A stretch of 64,000 bases of DNA from Acidimicrobiales bacterium (GTDB taxonomy: Bacteria > Actinomycetota > Acidimicrobiia > Acidimicrobiales > JAUJNH01): assembly GCA_030448245.1 (NCBI GenBank), contig JAUJNH010000010.1, positions 34,906-98,905 of the forward strand. Reading direction: 5' to 3'. The position numbers and the translations under genes are program-made. Positions 1 to 8,050 of this stretch are shown here, one piece after another. Numbering within the stretch: position 1 is the first letter of the stretch; each line of letters opens with the position of its first letter. The notes under the pieces are model-generated. The model did no database searches and had not been told where the DNA came from. It worked only from the letters and a program-made list of their open reading frames with translations.

Positions 1-16
1 GCGAACCAGCTCGACC

Positions 17-808
17 TCAGGTGAGGAGGAGGCGGATGGCCCCGACGACGCCGATGGTGATGACCACGGCCCGCAGGAGCGCGGTGGGGATGCGCCGGGC
101 CACCCGTGCGCCGACGAACCCGCCCAGCAGCGCCCCGCCGGCCAGCAGCCCAGCCAGGCCCCACGACACCGGCGCGGCCACCGCGAACAGCACCGCGGCA
201 AGGCTGTTCGTGGCGAGCGAGAGCACCGTCCTCAAGCTGGTGGTCCTCACCAAGCGGTCGGGGACCAGCGTCCCGAAGACGGCCAACAGCACCACGCCGA
301 GCCCGGCGCCGAAGTAGGCCCCGTAGACCGCCGAGAGGAGGGTGGCCCCCTGCAGCACCACCCCCGGCCGTGGGTCGTCCGGCTCGTTCCCGGCCTCGGC
401 GTCGGCCGAGCCCTCCGGGGCCCGGCGGTCGTCCAACCGGCCGGCGAGCAGTGGCTGCACGGCGAACAGCGCGCAGGCGCCGAGGATGAGGAACGGGGCC
501 AGCGCCTCGAACGCCTCCGACGGCGTCGTCAGGAGGAGCGCGGCGCCCAGGGTCGCACCGGCGACGGTGGAGGGCAGGAGCGACCGGATGCGGCGGCCCT
601 GGTCGCTCACCTCGGCCCGGAAGCCGACCACCCCACCGAGGTAGCCGGGCCAGATGCCCAAGGTCGACGTGACGTTGGCCGCCAGCGCCGGTTGGCCCAC
701 GGCCAGCAGCGCCGGGAACGACACCAGTGATCCTCCGCCGGCGATGCCGTTGATGCCGCCGGCCACGAAGCCGGCGGCCACCACGAGGGCCTGCTGGCCG
801 GGGCTCAC
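17..808 (-). CDS. TauE/SafE-type sulfite/anion exporter
   Basis: A 263-residue integral membrane protein of the sulfite exporter TauE/SafE family, a transporter thought to move sulfite or small organosulfur anions across the plasma membrane. The N-terminal repeat G-G-I-N-G-I-A-G-G-G-S and a second glycine-rich repeat near residue 165 (G-A-Y-F-G-A-G-L-G) are the two family half-motifs, and hydrophobic segments run through the whole length. A charged, acidic loop of about 25 residues (near residues 123-148) separates the halves. The GTG start lies 12 bases after the HU stop codon on the same strand, so the two genes may be co-transcribed. The substrate cannot be told from sequence. Confidence 0.85.
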   Translation of the reverse strand: MSPGQQALVVAAGFVAGGINGIAGGGSLVSFPALLAVGQPALAANVTSTLGIWPGYLGGVVGFRAEVSDQGRRIRSLLPSTVAGATLGAALLLTTPSEAFEALAPFLILGACALFAVQPLLAGRLDDRRAPEGSADAEAGNEPDDPRPGVVLQGATLLSAVYGAYFGAGLGVVLLAVFGTLVPDRLVRTTSLRTVLSLATNSLAAVLFAVAAPVSWGLAGLLAGGALLGGFVGARVARRIPTALLRAVVITIGVVGAIRLLLT

Positions 809-820
809 CGGCCTGCGGGC

Positions 821-1099
821 TCAGCTGCCGTTCACGGCCTTCTTGAAGGCGGCGCCGACCTTGACCTTGGGGACGCTGCGGGCCGAGATCTCGATCTCGG
901 CTCCCGTCGAAGGGTTGCGGCCCGTCGTCGCCTCCTTGTCGACCCGCTCGAAGGTGAGGAACCCGGGGATGGCGACGGGGTCCCCGGCGGCGACCGTGGT
1001 GGTCACCACGTCCTGGAACGCGGTGAGGACCGACCCCGCAGTGAGAGGTTCGACGCCGGCCTTTTCGGCGACCTGCATGACGAGCTCGTTCTTGTTCAC
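821..1099 (-). CDS. hup: HU-family nucleoid DNA-binding protein
   Basis: A 92-residue HU/IHF-family histone-like protein, a dimeric nucleoid protein that bends DNA without sequence specificity. The arm signature F-E-R-V-D-K-E-A-T-T-G-R-N-P-S-T-G is clear, as is the C-terminal V-G-A-A-F-K-K-A-V. The length is that of the short bacterial HU, without the lysine-rich tail of mycobacterial HU. I place the start at GTG 1099 because the family begins N-K-N-E-L and a strong Shine-Dalgarno (GGAGAAGGAG) stands just upstream. Longer readings to 1759 run antisense through other genes and are not supported. Confidence 0.95.
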   Translation of the reverse strand: MNKNELVMQVAEKAGVEPLTAGSVLTAFQDVVTTTVAAGDPVAIPGFLTFERVDKEATTGRNPSTGAEIEISARSVPKVKVGAAFKKAVNGS

Positions 1100-1246
1100 G
1101 CTGGAAAGACTCCTTCTCCACGGGCGCAGCGGTGCGAGGTCCGTGGTGCGAGCATCCAGGCAAGCACGCCACGGGCCGCTCCGACGCGCATCCCCCCTGG
1201 GACGAGGGGGTAGGACGTGGACGACGTCAACCGGAGGAGAGCCGGC

Positions 1247-1441
1247 ATGACCACCCTGACCAGCACCACCCTGCCCCCCAGCCCCCTCCCGGGGGACCCC
1301 CTGCCGCCAGTCGAGCCGACACCCGACGTTCCCCGGCCGCCGCCCCCGGTCAACCCGCCCCGGCCGGACGACCCGTTCCCCAGCCCGGTGCGGCCCCCGG
1401 TGCCGGGCGAGCCGCTCCTGCCCGAGCCGGAACCGGTCTGA
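1247..1441 (+). CDS. small proline-rich protein
   Basis: A 64-residue reading frame that is nearly half proline after the first ten residues (runs such as P-R-P-P-P-P-V-N-P-P-R-P). ATG 1247 follows GGAGGAGA by six bases, a good Shine-Dalgarno spacing, which is the main reason to call it. No signal peptide or membrane segment is visible, and no domain is recognised. In DNA this GC-rich a proline-rich frame can arise by chance, so the call rests on the ribosome binding site. It lies between divergent HU and the phosphatase gene. Confidence 0.4.
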   Translation: MTTLTSTTLPPSPLPGDPLPPVEPTPDVPRPPPPVNPPRPDDPFPSPVRPPVPGEPLLPEPEPV

Positions 1442-1550
1442 GGCTCCGCCGAGAGATCGCCCCGAGAACGTTTCAGGAGATCGGGACGGGGGCGTCCCCG
1501 TCGTCCGGCGGGAGCGGGTAGGCGCCGGGGTCAGGGGGTACCTCAGGCTG

Positions 1551-3101
1551 GTGCCCGTCCGGTTCCGCCATGGCGTTGCCTCCTTCGATCCCCGCCACGA
1601 CCGCGTGCTGCTGTGGACGCTGGTGGACGGCGGCGGCCCGGTCGGCTGGGTGGTGGCCGCCGACCAGCCCTTGCGCCACGTGGTGGCCGAGGGGCGGGCG
1701 ACGGCGGACGCCGAGACCGGGGTGGTGACCGTCGACGTCGAGGGACTCGACCCAGCCACCAGCTACTGGTACCGGTTCGAGGCCGGTGGCCAGCGGTCGG
1801 CGGTGGGTCGCACCCGGACCTTGCCGGCGGCCGGAGCACGGCGCCTGCGGATCGGCGCCACGTGCTGCGCCCGCTACGCCCAGGAGGAGTTCGGCGTGTA
1901 CGGGGCACTGGCCGCGGCCGACGTCGACCTGGTCGTCCACCTCGGCGACTACATCTACGAGGACGACAAGGGCGACAAGCGGCCCACCGAGCCCGACCGC
2001 ACCCTGGTCAGCCTCGACGACTACCGCACCCGCCACTCCCTTCACCGCCGGGACCCCCACCTGCAGGCGCTCCACGCCGCCCACCCCATGGCGTCGGTGT
2101 GGGACGACCACGACCTCGCCGACAACGCCTGGCGCGACGGCGCCAAGTCGCACGATCCCGAGGAGCACGGGCCGTGGGCCCAGCGGAAGGCGGCGGCGAT
2201 CCAAGCCCATCACGAGTTCCTCCCGAAGCGCCTGGCCGATCCCGCCGATCCCTCCACGCCCTGGCGGCGGCTCGACGCCGGCGATCTCGCCTCCATCCTG
2301 CTGACCGAGACCCGGGCCCACCGCGATCAGCCGGTGGGCTCGGACCCCGACGCCGACGTCGACGAGCCCGACCGCACGATCCTGGGCCCGGCCCAGCGCG
2401 ACTGGCTGCTGGAGCAGGCCGTCGACCCCGCCCCTGCCTGGCTCGTCGTGGTGAGCGGCACGGTCGTCAGCGAGCTCGAGTTCCCGGCGCCGGATGCCGT
2501 GGACGCGGCGATGCCGGAGAAGTACGCGGTGAAGGACGGCCTGGCCCGCAACTCCGACCAATGGGACGGCTACCCGGCCGAGCGCACGGCGCTGGTTGCG
2601 GCCCTGGCGAAGCGCGGGGGGCCCACCCTCGTCCTCTCCGGTGACATCCACTCGTCGTGGGCCGTCGAGGGCCTTCGCGACGGCGGGGGGCGGGCCACCG
2701 CCGTCGAGATCGTCTGCCCGCCGGCGGCCACCACGCCGGCTGGGCGCCTGCTGCCCCCCGGGGTCGGCTTGGCCCTCGGCGCGGCGCTGACAAAGGCGAT
2801 CGAGGGCGCCCGGTGGGTCGACCTCAACCAGTACGGCTTCGTCGTGGTCGACATCGGCCGGCAGGAGGCCACGGCCACGTGGTGGTGGGTCGACCCCGAG
2901 GACCACACCTCGGTGCGGCGCGGGCGCACCTGGCCGATCCGGGGCGGCGAGCGCCCCCGGCTGGCCGAACCGCCCCGCCCCCGCAGCCGCTGGCGGATGG
3001 TCGCCGCCGCCGCGACCGCCGCAGCCCTGGTGGCGCTCGCCGCCCGCCGCCTCCGGGCGTCGGGCCGCCCGATCCGCCTGCCCCTCCGCCCCGAGCCCTA
3101 G
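1551..3101 (+). CDS. PhoD-like metallophosphatase with C-terminal membrane anchor
   Basis: A 516-residue PhoD/purple-acid-type phosphodiesterase/phosphatase. Metal-binding motifs appear in the expected order: H-L-G-D-Y-I-Y-E near residue 130, W-D-D-H-D near 184 and L-S-G-D-I-H-S-S-W near 362. These bind the Fe/Ca centre of the PhoD family, which releases phosphate from phosphoesters. Unlike classical PhoD there is no Tat signal peptide. The only membrane segment is at the C-terminus (about residues 481-500), followed by arginines, so the catalytic domain may face the cytoplasm or use another export route. The GTG start at 1551 fits a TACCTC hexamer six bases upstream. A shared terminator separates it from the convergent lipoprotein gene. 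Confidence 0.85.
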   Translation: MPVRFRHGVASFDPRHDRVLLWTLVDGGGPVGWVVAADQPLRHVVAEGRATADAETGVVTVDVEGLDPATSYWYRFEAGGQRSAVGRTRTLPAAGARRLRIGATCCARYAQEEFGVYGALAAADVDLVVHLGDYIYEDDKGDKRPTEPDRTLVSLDDYRTRHSLHRRDPHLQALHAAHPMASVWDDHDLADNAWRDGAKSHDPEEHGPWAQRKAAAIQAHHEFLPKRLADPADPSTPWRRLDAGDLASILLTETRAHRDQPVGSDPDADVDEPDRTILGPAQRDWLLEQAVDPAPAWLVVVSGTVVSELEFPAPDAVDAAMPEKYAVKDGLARNSDQWDGYPAERTALVAALAKRGGPTLVLSGDIHSSWAVEGLRDGGGRATAVEIVCPPAATTPAGRLLPPGVGLALGAALTKAIEGARWVDLNQYGFVVVDIGRQEATATWWWVDPEDHTSVRRGRTWPIRGGERPRLAEPPRPRSRWRMVAAAATAAALVALAARRLRASGRPIRLPLRPEP

Positions 3102-3113
3102 CCGGGGCGCGCG

Positions 3114-3140
3114 AAAGGCCGGCGCTAGACGCCGGCCTTT
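3114..3140. terminator. bidirectional hairpin terminator
   Basis: An 11-bp perfect inverted repeat AAAGGCCGGCG / CGCCGGCCTTT around the 5-base loop CTAGA, between two convergent genes. It has T runs on both outer sides, so it can act in both directions. The stop codon of the minus-strand lipoprotein lies in the loop. Confidence 0.75.
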
Positions 3141-3907
3141 GCGGCCGCCTCGGCGAAGACAGCGGCCACGGCGGCGTGGCCGGCGGTGGAGGGGTGGAAG
3201 CCGTCGGCGCTGACCAGCGAGGCTTCCCGTCCCTCCTCCCGCGCCTTGAGCGAGGCGGCGTGGAGGTCGACCAGGACCGCCCCCTCCCGCTGCACCACGC
3301 GGGCCGTGACCTCGTTGTAGTCGTCGACCAGGGCGTTGAGGACCTCGGGCTTGGGCACGAACGCCCGGAAGGCCGGCGGCAGCAGGCACCGCGTCCCGGT
3401 GGGGTTGAGGCAGTCGAGGTAGGCCGGCAGCCGGTCGAGGGCCGGGCTGTTGGCCACCAGCACGGTCGCGGCGCCTCCCAGGCGCACCCGGTGGACGAGC
3501 TCACCCAGCTGCTGCTCGAAGGCCGGGGTGCTGCCCAGGCCCCGCAGCTGGTTGATGAGGTCGTTGACGTTGAGCCAGACGGTCACCAGGTTCGGCTTCA
3601 TCGCCTCGACCTTGGGCGCCGACGACGCCCGGGCTTCGGCGACCTGCGCGCCGTTGAAGCCGAGGCTGGTGAACGTGACCTGCCGGCCGCCCTCGCCCAG
3701 GCGGTTGGCCAGCACGCGCGGCCAGGCCTCGGTGGGCGGCTTGTCGGCCCCCGTGCCGGTGGTCTCGGACGCGCCGACGGCCACGTAGGTCAACGGCGGC
3801 TTGGGCGGCGTCGTCGGCTTGGCGGCCTCCTTGTCTGGGCTGCAGGCCGTGGCGGCGAGGACGGAGACGACGAGGACGACCAGCGATCGGAGGCGGGAGT
3901 GCGGCAC
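3125..3907 (-). CDS. SGNH/GDSL hydrolase lipoprotein
   Basis: A 260-residue secreted lipoprotein of the SGNH hydrolase superfamily, esterases acting on acyl or acetyl esters. A signal peptide ends in a lipobox L-A-A-T-A-C. Block I reads G-A-S-E-T-T-G-T-G, so the usual GDS is GAS with the serine kept. Block III is seen as N-V-N-D-L and block V as D-G-F-H-P-S, supplying Asn and the Asp-x-x-His pair. I chose GTG 3907, which gives a compact signal peptide and has GATCCT seven bases upstream; GTG 3943 would add 12 residues. It is divergent from the lipoprotein at 4099. Confidence 0.8.
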   Translation of the reverse strand: MPHSRLRSLVVLVVSVLAATACSPDKEAAKPTTPPKPPLTYVAVGASETTGTGADKPPTEAWPRVLANRLGEGGRQVTFTSLGFNGAQVAEARASSAPKVEAMKPNLVTVWLNVNDLINQLRGLGSTPAFEQQLGELVHRVRLGGAATVLVANSPALDRLPAYLDCLNPTGTRCLLPPAFRAFVPKPEVLNALVDDYNEVTARVVQREGAVLVDLHAASLKAREEGREASLVSADGFHPSTAGHAAVAAVFAEAAAKAGV

Positions 3908-3948
3908 GCGGCCAAGGATCGCGCCGCCGCCTGGGTTCCACACCGCAG

Positions 3949-3956
3949 GAACGTTT
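3949..3956. promoter_or_regulatory. GAACGTTT motif in divergent promoter region
   Basis: One of four copies of AAACGTTC (here as its complement) in the window, all intergenic. It lies between divergent genes at 3907 and 4099. Its role is unknown; see the finding on this motif. Confidence 0.3.
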
Positions 3957-4098
3957 TCTGGGCCGGCTCATCTGGTCGGGGGCCCGGCACCGTAGAAGAG
4001 GGCGACGACAGAGAACGTCGAACCGCAGGCGCACAAGCGTCCTGCCGAGAAGCCGGTGGCCGAGCGGCGCCGGTCCCCTTCACTGGAGGTATCCCCCC

Positions 4099-4758
4099 AT
4101 GCGTTTCCACAAGCCCCTCGCTGCCGCGCTCGCCTTTGCGGCCGCTGGCAGCCTCGCCGCCTGCGGCAGCGACGGCGGCAAGGTCGAGTCCGGCGGCGGC
4201 GCCGCCCAATCGACCGCCCCCGTGGCCAAGGTCGACCGCCTCTCGGGCCAGGCCACCTCGGTCACCCTCGACCCCGGCTTCGTCGCCGGCCTCACGAGCC
4301 TCAAGCTGACGCCGGCCCCGGTGGGCTCGGCCAAGATCGAGAACGGCGTCGCCACCTTCCCGATCACCGGCGGCAACGTCACCTACTTCACCCCTGGCGG
4401 GCCGATCAACCCCTACGTGCAGGGCCTGATCAACCACAACGGCAGCGGCCTGTCGCTGACCGGCGGCGGCACCAAGGTCGAGCTGACGGACTTCGTCGTC
4501 GACCCGGCCAAGTCGGTCCTGACCGGCAAGGTCACCGCCAACGGCAAGGTGGCCGCTGAGAGCGCTCCGCTGTTCTTCCTCGACGGCCGCACGCTCAAGC
4601 CCCTGCAGACCGGCGCTGGCGACACCGCCATCCTCGAGGGCACCACGGTGAGCCTCACCAAGGAGGCCGCCGACCTGCTGAACAAGACCTACAACGTCAC
4701 CGCCCTCAAGCAGTTCTTCCCGGTGGGCGTGGCCAAGATCACCGTCAACACCAAGTAG
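4099..4758 (+). CDS. secreted lipoprotein, HtaA-like beta repeat
   Basis: A 219-residue lipoprotein with signal peptide and lipobox L-A-A-C near residue 22, then a low-complexity Gly/Ser linker. The mature part has the pattern I-T-G-G-N-V-T-Y-F, I-N-H-N-G-S-G-L-S-L-T and V-L-T-G-K-V-T-A-N-G. This resembles the beta-rich HtaA-type cell-surface domain known from actinobacterial haem-uptake proteins, but the likeness is by eye only and haem binding is not shown. The protein has few charged residues and no cysteine after the lipobox. A Shine-Dalgarno GGAGG stands 9 bases before the ATG. A hairpin follows the stop. Confidence 0.7.
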   Translation: MRFHKPLAAALAFAAAGSLAACGSDGGKVESGGGAAQSTAPVAKVDRLSGQATSVTLDPGFVAGLTSLKLTPAPVGSAKIENGVATFPITGGNVTYFTPGGPINPYVQGLINHNGSGLSLTGGGTKVELTDFVVDPAKSVLTGKVTANGKVAAESAPLFFLDGRTLKPLQTGAGDTAILEGTTVSLTKEAADLLNKTYNVTALKQFFPVGVAKITVNTK

Positions 4759-4777
4759 CCCTCGCTTCCTCCGCCAG

Positions 4778-4803
4778 CCGGCCACCTCCTCGGGGGTGGC
4801 CGG
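4778..4803. terminator. hairpin terminator-like element
   Basis: Perfect 9-bp stem CCGGCCACC / GGTGGCCGG between the convergent lipoprotein and glucosaminidase genes. There is no T run, so intrinsic termination would be weak. Confidence 0.45.
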
Positions 4804-4825
4804 TGGCGCGTCCCGGCACAGGTGC

Positions 4826-5773
4826 TCAGGTGCGGCTGAAGCGGCGGCCGTGCCACCAGAGGGTGGCGCAGATGCTGAGCAACGCCAGGCCGGTGAACCC
4901 CGTCGCCGCCGCCGCGGCCGGGCTCCCACCCGAGCGGCCGGTGCTCGCCGGCCGGCCCACGATCTCAGCCACCGCAGGCACGGGGGACGTGGCGAGCACC
5001 AGGCCACCCTCGCCGGCCACCGCTGGCAGGGCCAGTTCGAGCGGAACTCCGGCCTCGGGCACGGGCGCCACCGGCGGCGCGACCACGGCTGGGGCGGCGA
5101 CCGGGGCGGGCTCCGGAGCGGCCGGAGCAGGGGCGACCACCGCGGCACGGGGCACCGGGAACGACGCGATGCGCTGGCTGACGGTCAGCACCTTGCCGCC
5201 GTAGCCCGCGGGGTCCTCGGCCCAGACGCCGTTGCCGAACTGCTCCCAGCACGGGACCGTCCGGGCGTTGGGCACGAGGTAGCCGAACCGGGGATCGACG
5301 AGCGGCGCGTGGAGGTCGGCGGCCGAGCGGAGGCTGGGGTCGGCGTAGGCGCGAAGGTGCTGCACCTGGGCTCGCACCCCGGTGCGGGCGTCGGGGAACC
5401 GGGCGCCCTTCACCCCGCCGCCCGTGGCGCCGATGCCGGAGTAGTTGTGGGTGTCGGGCGGGACCGAGGGGGAGAACCCGAAGTACCCGGTCTCGACGAT
5501 CGACTGGGCGAAGGCGATGTCGCCCCTGACCCCCTCCCGGGCTCCCTCCTCGACGAACATCGTGGCCAGGTCGAGGATCCCGACGTCGAGCTTGGCGGGC
5601 CGACCGGTGGCGGTGAACCATCCGGCCAGCTGGCCCGGCGTGGCCTTGGCCTGCCCCATCACGGCGGTGCACCCCGCCGCGGCCTCGACCGGTTGCGGCG
5701 CGGCGAGCAGGGCGAGCGAGGTGCATCCGCCAACCAGGGCGGAACGGACAAAGGCGTGCGTACCCGGCCCCAT
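4826..5773 (-). CDS. glucosaminidase-domain cell-wall hydrolase
   Basis: A 315-residue secreted protein with an N-terminal signal peptide (to about residue 32) and a GH73-like glucosaminidase domain. The domain shows E-E-G-A-R-E-G-V-R-G-D-I-A-F-A-Q-S, E-T-G-Y-F and N-Y-S-G-I-G-A, the last two being the family landmarks around the catalytic glutamate. These enzymes cut the beta-1,4 bond after N-acetylglucosamine in peptidoglycan. After residue 215 comes an Ala/Pro/Val-rich spacer. A C-terminal hydrophobic helix with a W-W-H-G-R-R basic tail follows, so the enzyme is probably membrane-anchored with a wall-spanning linker. No LPxTG motif is seen. Confidence 0.8.
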   Translation of the reverse strand: MGPGTHAFVRSALVGGCTSLALLAAPQPVEAAAGCTAVMGQAKATPGQLAGWFTATGRPAKLDVGILDLATMFVEEGAREGVRGDIAFAQSIVETGYFGFSPSVPPDTHNYSGIGATGGGVKGARFPDARTGVRAQVQHLRAYADPSLRSAADLHAPLVDPRFGYLVPNARTVPCWEQFGNGVWAEDPAGYGGKVLTVSQRIASFPVPRAAVVAPAPAAPEPAPVAAPAVVAPPVAPVPEAGVPLELALPAVAGEGGLVLATSPVPAVAEIVGRPASTGRSGGSPAAAAATGFTGLALLSICATLWWHGRRFSRT

Positions 5774-5969
5774 CGGGCAGCACGGTACACGCCGCCGGCG
5801 TGCGTGCGCGCTCGAACCCCGGCGGCGGCGGATCCGCCGGGGTTCGGCACGGGCCTGCTGGATCTCTCCAGCGGCGGGACGCTCCTACCCGCGCTGGCGA
5901 ACGGGGCAAACCTCGTCGGCGAAGAAATCCCAGGCGCTGGCAGAGGGCGAAGAAGGGCGGCGGTGTCGG

Positions 5970-5975
5970 TAGCCT
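5970..5975 (+). promoter_or_regulatory. leaderless -10 element for amidohydrolase
   Basis: TAGCCT, seven bases before GTG 5983. No Shine-Dalgarno is present. Confidence 0.5.
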
Positions 5976-5982
5976 GCCGTCG

Positions 5983-7203
5983 GTGGATGCCGTGCTGGGC
6001 GGGGTGGTCGACGAGGCCCGCCAGCTGCTGGCGGGTGCCGTCGACCTGCGCCGCCGGCTGCACCGGCGGCCCGAGCTGGGCCTCGAGCTGCCGAGCACCC
6101 AGGAGGCCATCCTCGAGGCGCTCGACGACCTCCCGGTGGTCGTGCACCGGGGCACGGCCACGACGTCGGTGGTGGCGATCCTGGACGGGACGGCGGGGCC
6201 CGGTCCCACCATCCTGCTCCGGGGCGACATGGACGCGCTCCCCATGCCCGAGGACACCGGGGCCGAGTACGCCAGTCAGGTCCCCGGGGCCATGCACGCC
6301 TGCGGCCACGACAGCCACGTCGCCATGCTGGCCGCCGCCGCCCGCATGCTGGCCGGCCGCCGCGACGACCTGGCCGGTCGGGTGGCCTTCATGTTCCAGC
6401 CGGGCGAGGAGGGCCACCACGGAGCCCGCGTCATGCTGGAGGAGGGCCTCCTCGACCACGCGGCGGCGGGCGCCGAGCCGGTGTCGATGGCCTTCGCGCT
6501 GCACCAGACCCCGGCCATCGCCTCGGGGGTGGTGGCCAGCCGCGGTGCGGCCCTCTTGGCCGCCGGCGACACGTTGCGGGTCGTGGTGCGAGGGCGGGGA
6601 GGACACGCCTCGGCCCCGCACCAGGCTCTCGACCCGATCCCGATCGCCTGCGAGGTGGTCACCGCCCTCCAGTCACTCGTCACCCGGCGGGTCGACGCCT
6701 TTGATCCCGCCGTGATCACCATCGCCCGCATCACCGCCGGCACCACCTCGAACGTGATCCCCGAGGAGGCCGAGCTGTACGGCACGGTCCGCACCGTGTC
6801 GGACCGGACCAGGCGCGAGGTGCACGCCGCCGTGCGCCGCCTGGCGGAGGGCATCGCCGCCGCCCACGGCGCCGAGGCCCGGGTCGAGCTGGAGACCGGG
6901 TTCCCGGTCACGATGAACGACGTCGACGCCGTCGACTTCGCCCTCGACACCGCCGGTCTGCTGCTCGGGCCGGGTTCGGTGCGCCGCATGCCGGCGCCCG
7001 TCATGGGCTCCGAAGACTGGTCCTACGTGCTCCAGCAGGTGCCAGGTGCCATGGCCTTCCTCGGGTCCCGCCCTCCGGGCGTCGAGGGCCCGGTGGCCTC
7101 GAACCACTCGAACCGGATGATGCTGGACGAGGAGGCGATGGCGGCGGGCATCGCCGTCCACGCCGGCGTCGCCCTCCGGTGGCTCGACCGCGGCCTCCCG
7201 TGA
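5983..7203 (+). CDS. M20-family amidohydrolase (hippurate hydrolase type)
   Basis: A 406-residue metal-dependent amidohydrolase of the M20D group, which removes acyl groups from N-acylated amino acids or amino-acid conjugates. Metal ligands are visible in H-A-C-G-H-D-S-H (about residue 105), P-G-E-E-G (about 145) and N-H-S-N near the C-terminus. The dimerisation domain follows G-G-H-A-S-A-P-H. I use GTG 5983 rather than upstream in-frame starts, because homology begins there and TAGCCT lies seven bases before it. The stop codon is the first base triplet of a 143-bp duplicated block. Confidence 0.85.
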   Translation: MDAVLGGVVDEARQLLAGAVDLRRRLHRRPELGLELPSTQEAILEALDDLPVVVHRGTATTSVVAILDGTAGPGPTILLRGDMDALPMPEDTGAEYASQVPGAMHACGHDSHVAMLAAAARMLAGRRDDLAGRVAFMFQPGEEGHHGARVMLEEGLLDHAAAGAEPVSMAFALHQTPAIASGVVASRGAALLAAGDTLRVVVRGRGGHASAPHQALDPIPIACEVVTALQSLVTRRVDAFDPAVITIARITAGTTSNVIPEEAELYGTVRTVSDRTRREVHAAVRRLAEGIAAAHGAEARVELETGFPVTMNDVDAVDFALDTAGLLLGPGSVRRMPAPVMGSEDWSYVLQQVPGAMAFLGSRPPGVEGPVASNHSNRMMLDEEAMAAGIAVHAGVALRWLDRGLP

Positions 7204-7485
7204 GCGGAGCGAGCGAGCCGGTGAGGGCCGAGCGTCGCCTGTCTGGACTGAGGAGCGGGGGAGGCGAGCCCGGTGGGCGAGCCGGAGGAGTGACGAGGGA
7301 AGGCAGGCGGTCAGCGAGGCCCGAGACACGGCGGGAGGCACGGTGAGCGGAGCGAGCGAGCCGGTGAGGGCCGAGCGTCGCCTGTCTGGACTGAGGAGCG
7401 GGGGAGGCGAGCCCGGTGGGCGAGCCGGAGGAGTGACGAGGGAAGGCAGGCGGTCAGCGAGGCCCGAGACACGGCGGGAGGCACC
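7200..7485. repeat. 143-bp tandem duplication
   Basis: Two adjacent copies, 7200-7342 and 7343-7485, identical except at the last base (G versus C). The unit is rich in GGAGC/GAGCGAG words and ends in GGGAGGCAC, which in the second copy is the Shine-Dalgarno of yqgE. The first copy begins at the stop codon of the amidohydrolase. Near-identity says the duplication is recent, or an assembly artefact. The inserted block doubles the 5' leader of yqgE and any element in it. Confidence 0.9.
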
Positions 7486-8034
7486 ATGAGCTCGATGCGG
7501 GGGCGGCTGGTGGTGGCCAGCCCGGCCATGCTCGACCCGAACTTCCACCGCACCGTGGTGCTGCTGATCGAGCACGGTGAGGAGGGCGCCCTCGGCGTCG
7601 TGTTGAACCGGGCCACCGAGATGCCCGTCGGCGAGCCGCTGCCGGTCTGGGAGGGCTACGCGGCCGATCCGGGAGTCGTGTACGTGGGTGGGCCCGTCCA
7701 ACGGTCCTCGGCCATCTGCCTCGGCCGCAAGGACCCGCCGCTGCGGACGAGCGGCTGGGCCCCGGTCTTCGCCGACGTCGGCACGGTCGACCTCAACATG
7801 GACCCGGGTGAGGTGCCCGGGGTGTCGCAGGTGCGGGTGTTCGCCGGTCATGCCGGCTGGGGGCCCTTGCAGCTGGAGGACGAGATGGACGAGGGGGCCT
7901 GGGTGGTCTGCGACGCCGAGCCCGCCGATGTGTTCGCCTCCGAGCCCGACCTGCTGTGGGCTCAGGTGGTCGAGCGCCAGGGAGGGGTGGTCCCGCTCCT
8001 CACGAGGTTCCCGCCCGACCCCGAGCTGAACTGA
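7486..8034 (+). CDS. YqgE/AlgH (UPF0301) family protein
   Basis: A 182-residue member of UPF0301, a widely conserved family of unknown biochemical role. The opening G-R-L-V-V-A-S-P-A-M-L-D-P-N-F and the blocks G-A-L-G-V-V-L-N-R, Y-V-G-G-P-V and R-V-F-A-G-H-A-G-W-G are diagnostic, and the length is usual. This is one of the few genes here with a clear ribosome binding site (GGGAGG, 5 bases before ATG), which lies in the duplicated block. Confidence 0.9.
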   Translation: MSSMRGRLVVASPAMLDPNFHRTVVLLIEHGEEGALGVVLNRATEMPVGEPLPVWEGYAADPGVVYVGGPVQRSSAICLGRKDPPLRTSGWAPVFADVGTVDLNMDPGEVPGVSQVRVFAGHAGWGPLQLEDEMDEGAWVVCDAEPADVFASEPDLLWAQVVERQGGVVPLLTRFPPDPELN

Positions 8035-8050
8035 GCGGTTCGCTCGGGCG

